Origin: CADEED01 sp963842515
Lineage (GTDB): Bacteria; Pseudomonadota; Gammaproteobacteria; Steroidobacterales; Steroidobacteraceae
Length of the DNA: 64,000 nucleotides
NCBI GenBank assembly: GCA_963842515.1
Contig: CAWJGO010000005.1
Location: 558,001 to 622,000 of the forward strand
Direction of reading: 5' to 3'
Below the pieces are notes generated by a model that was not told the DNA's origin, did not search any database, and saw only the letters and a list, made by a program, of their open reading frames with translations. Positions 63,151 through 64,000 of the stretch are shown here, one piece after another. Each line of letters opens with the position of its first letter. Within the stretch, counting starts at the first letter, position 1. The position numbers and the translations under genes are program-made.

Positions 63151-63650
63151 GCGGAAACCTCTGCGGGCGAGAGGCGGGCGCGACCGCTCAGGCTGAGAAC
63201 GATGGCGCGTGGTGGCGCGATGCGCTGCACGTCGCAGATAGTTAGAGTGCCGGTGCTCGCCGCGAGCGCATTCGGCCAGAACCGCAGCGGCGCGCGCGAG
63301 GCGCGCACCACCACTCCGACAGGCAGCTCGTGCAGGTCGGTTTCCACGGGTGCCATGCCCGTTTCGGTCGAGGTGCGCCAGAACGAGGATGGCGCGGAGG
63401 CAGGGAGGCAATAACCCGCAGCGTCGCTCGGACACAGGATTCCCGGCCGGGACTCGACGATGGATCGGCCGCGCGTCTCCTGCAGGCCGGCCAGCAACTC
63501 GTATGTGGCCGCGCGGACCGCCGCGACGCGCAAGGTCACGCGGAAACCTGGCGCCGCCAGCCCCGCGAGCAATGCCACGATGGTCATGCCGAAGCAGAGC
63601 TCCACCAGGGTGACGCCGCGGCCGGATTTTCTGGGGAACGGAATACGCAT
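63141..63650 (-). CDS. fimT: FimT/GspH-type minor pilin
   Basis: This 169-residue protein (ATG 63650, or ATG 63659 giving three more residues) has the prepilin segment GRGVTLVELCFGMTIVALLA (Gly at -1, Glu at +5) and a GspH-like domain. It is the first gene of the operon and is divergent from a Fur-family gene across about 100 bases. Confidence 0.85.
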   Translation of the reverse strand: MRIPFPRKSGRGVTLVELCFGMTIVALLAGLAAPGFRVTLRVAAVRAATYELLAGLQETRGRSIVESRPGILCPSDAAGYCLPASAPSSFWRTSTETGMAPVETDLHELPVGVVVRASRAPLRFWPNALAASTGTLTICDVQRIAPPRAIVLSLSGRARLSPAEVSACA

Positions 63651-63753
63651 GCGGCGCATTGTGTCGCGCCGTCGCCTCCCGGCCATCCCTGCAAAAACGC
63701 TGTGTTTGAAGCGTTTCATTGCTGGCACCCCGCCGGCGCGTATACTCGCGCCC

Positions 63754-64000
63754 ATGCCAATGTCGGACCTCGATCCGGGCCTTGTCGAGAACCTGAACCA
63801 GCGTCTTTTGGGTCATGGCGTCAGACCTACCGCGCAACGGTTGCGTATCGCCTCGTTATTGCTCGGCCGCCCCCAGCACCTTTCCGCCGAGCAGGTCCTG
63901 GCCGGGTTGCGCGGCGCCGGTCTGCGAGTCTCCAAGGCCACGATCTACAACACCCTGAATCTGTTCGCCGCTTCCGGGCTGATCCGCCAGCTTTCGGTGG
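63754..64000 (+). CDS. Fur-family transcriptional regulator (cut by right edge)
   Basis: The 82 residues present have the Fur winged-helix pattern: GHGVRPTAQRLRIASLLLG, HLSAEQVLAGLRGAGLRVSK, ATIYNTLNLFAASGLIRQL. The metal-binding half lies outside the window, so Fur, Zur and Irr-like types cannot be told apart. ATG 63754 and ATG 63760 are both possible. TATACT at 63741-63746 lies too close to the first ATG to leave a leader of normal length, so the start may be the second. Confidence 0.88.
   Translation, partial: MPMSDLDPGLVENLNQRLLGHGVRPTAQRLRIASLLLGRPQHLSAEQVLAGLRGAGLRVSKATIYNTLNLFAASGLIRQLSV

Overview
The window looks like chromosomal DNA of a high-G+C gammaproteobacterium. The reasons are the gene order murJ-ribF-ileS-lspA-ispH, the ispB / rplU-rpmA-obgE block, rpsT, a type IV minor-pilin operon (fimT-pilV-pilW-pilX-pilE) and CCA encoded in the tRNA-Pro gene. 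The mix of GH78, GMC, MocR, LytTR, PagL-like and PilW/PilX proteins suggests the Steroidobacterales / Xanthomonadales / Nevskiales neighbourhood. That placement is inference from gene content only.

Layout. 0-8 kb: end of a sensor kinase, two envelope lipoproteins (DUF4398 and OmpA-like), an FAD oxidoreductase, a 6-phosphogluconate dehydrogenase, a metallo-beta-lactamase-fold hydrolase, a PagL-like lipid A deacylase and a DUF1989 protein. 8-11.5 kb: a two-gene secreted unit with a metzincin-like protein. 11.5-20.5 kb: alpha-L-rhamnosidase, amino acid permease, esterase, LysR and MocR regulators and small enzymes. 20.5-28 kb: a Tat-type GMC dehydrogenase pair, a DJ-1/PfpI protein flanked by two paralogous secreted proteins, and a divergent LytS/LytTR two-component system. 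28-32.4 kb: a damaged zone holding a ScyD/ScyE-like propeller, a sterol desaturase and a CadC-like TPR regulator, all frameshifted, plus a 238-bp remnant of a second GMC operon copy. 32.4-42.6 kb: amidohydrolase, a 1518-residue hybrid sensor kinase translationally coupled to a REC-GGDEF-EAL protein, and a subtilase with a tandem SWSKGY tail. 42.6-49 kb: repeat-rich DNA with two hydrolase-type genes, a membrane protein, a complete IS481-type element and a fragment of it, ending at tRNA-Pro. 49-64 kb: conserved housekeeping genes, the minor-pilin operon and the start of a Fur-family gene.

The right third is stable core genome with tight translational coupling (four-base ATGA overlaps at ileS/lspA, lspA/ispH and pilW/pilX). 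The left and middle are accessory: single-gene transcription units, secreted enzymes, many regulators, dispersed repeats and broken genes. The most unusual points are the concentration of frame breaks at 28.7-31.8 kb, the collapsed second copy of the GMC operon, the paralog/DJ-1/LytTR cluster, the hexapeptide tail of the subtilase, the doubled ends of the IS element and a four-copy GACACCG-iterated repeat. All family assignments are by recognition of motifs; no database search was run.
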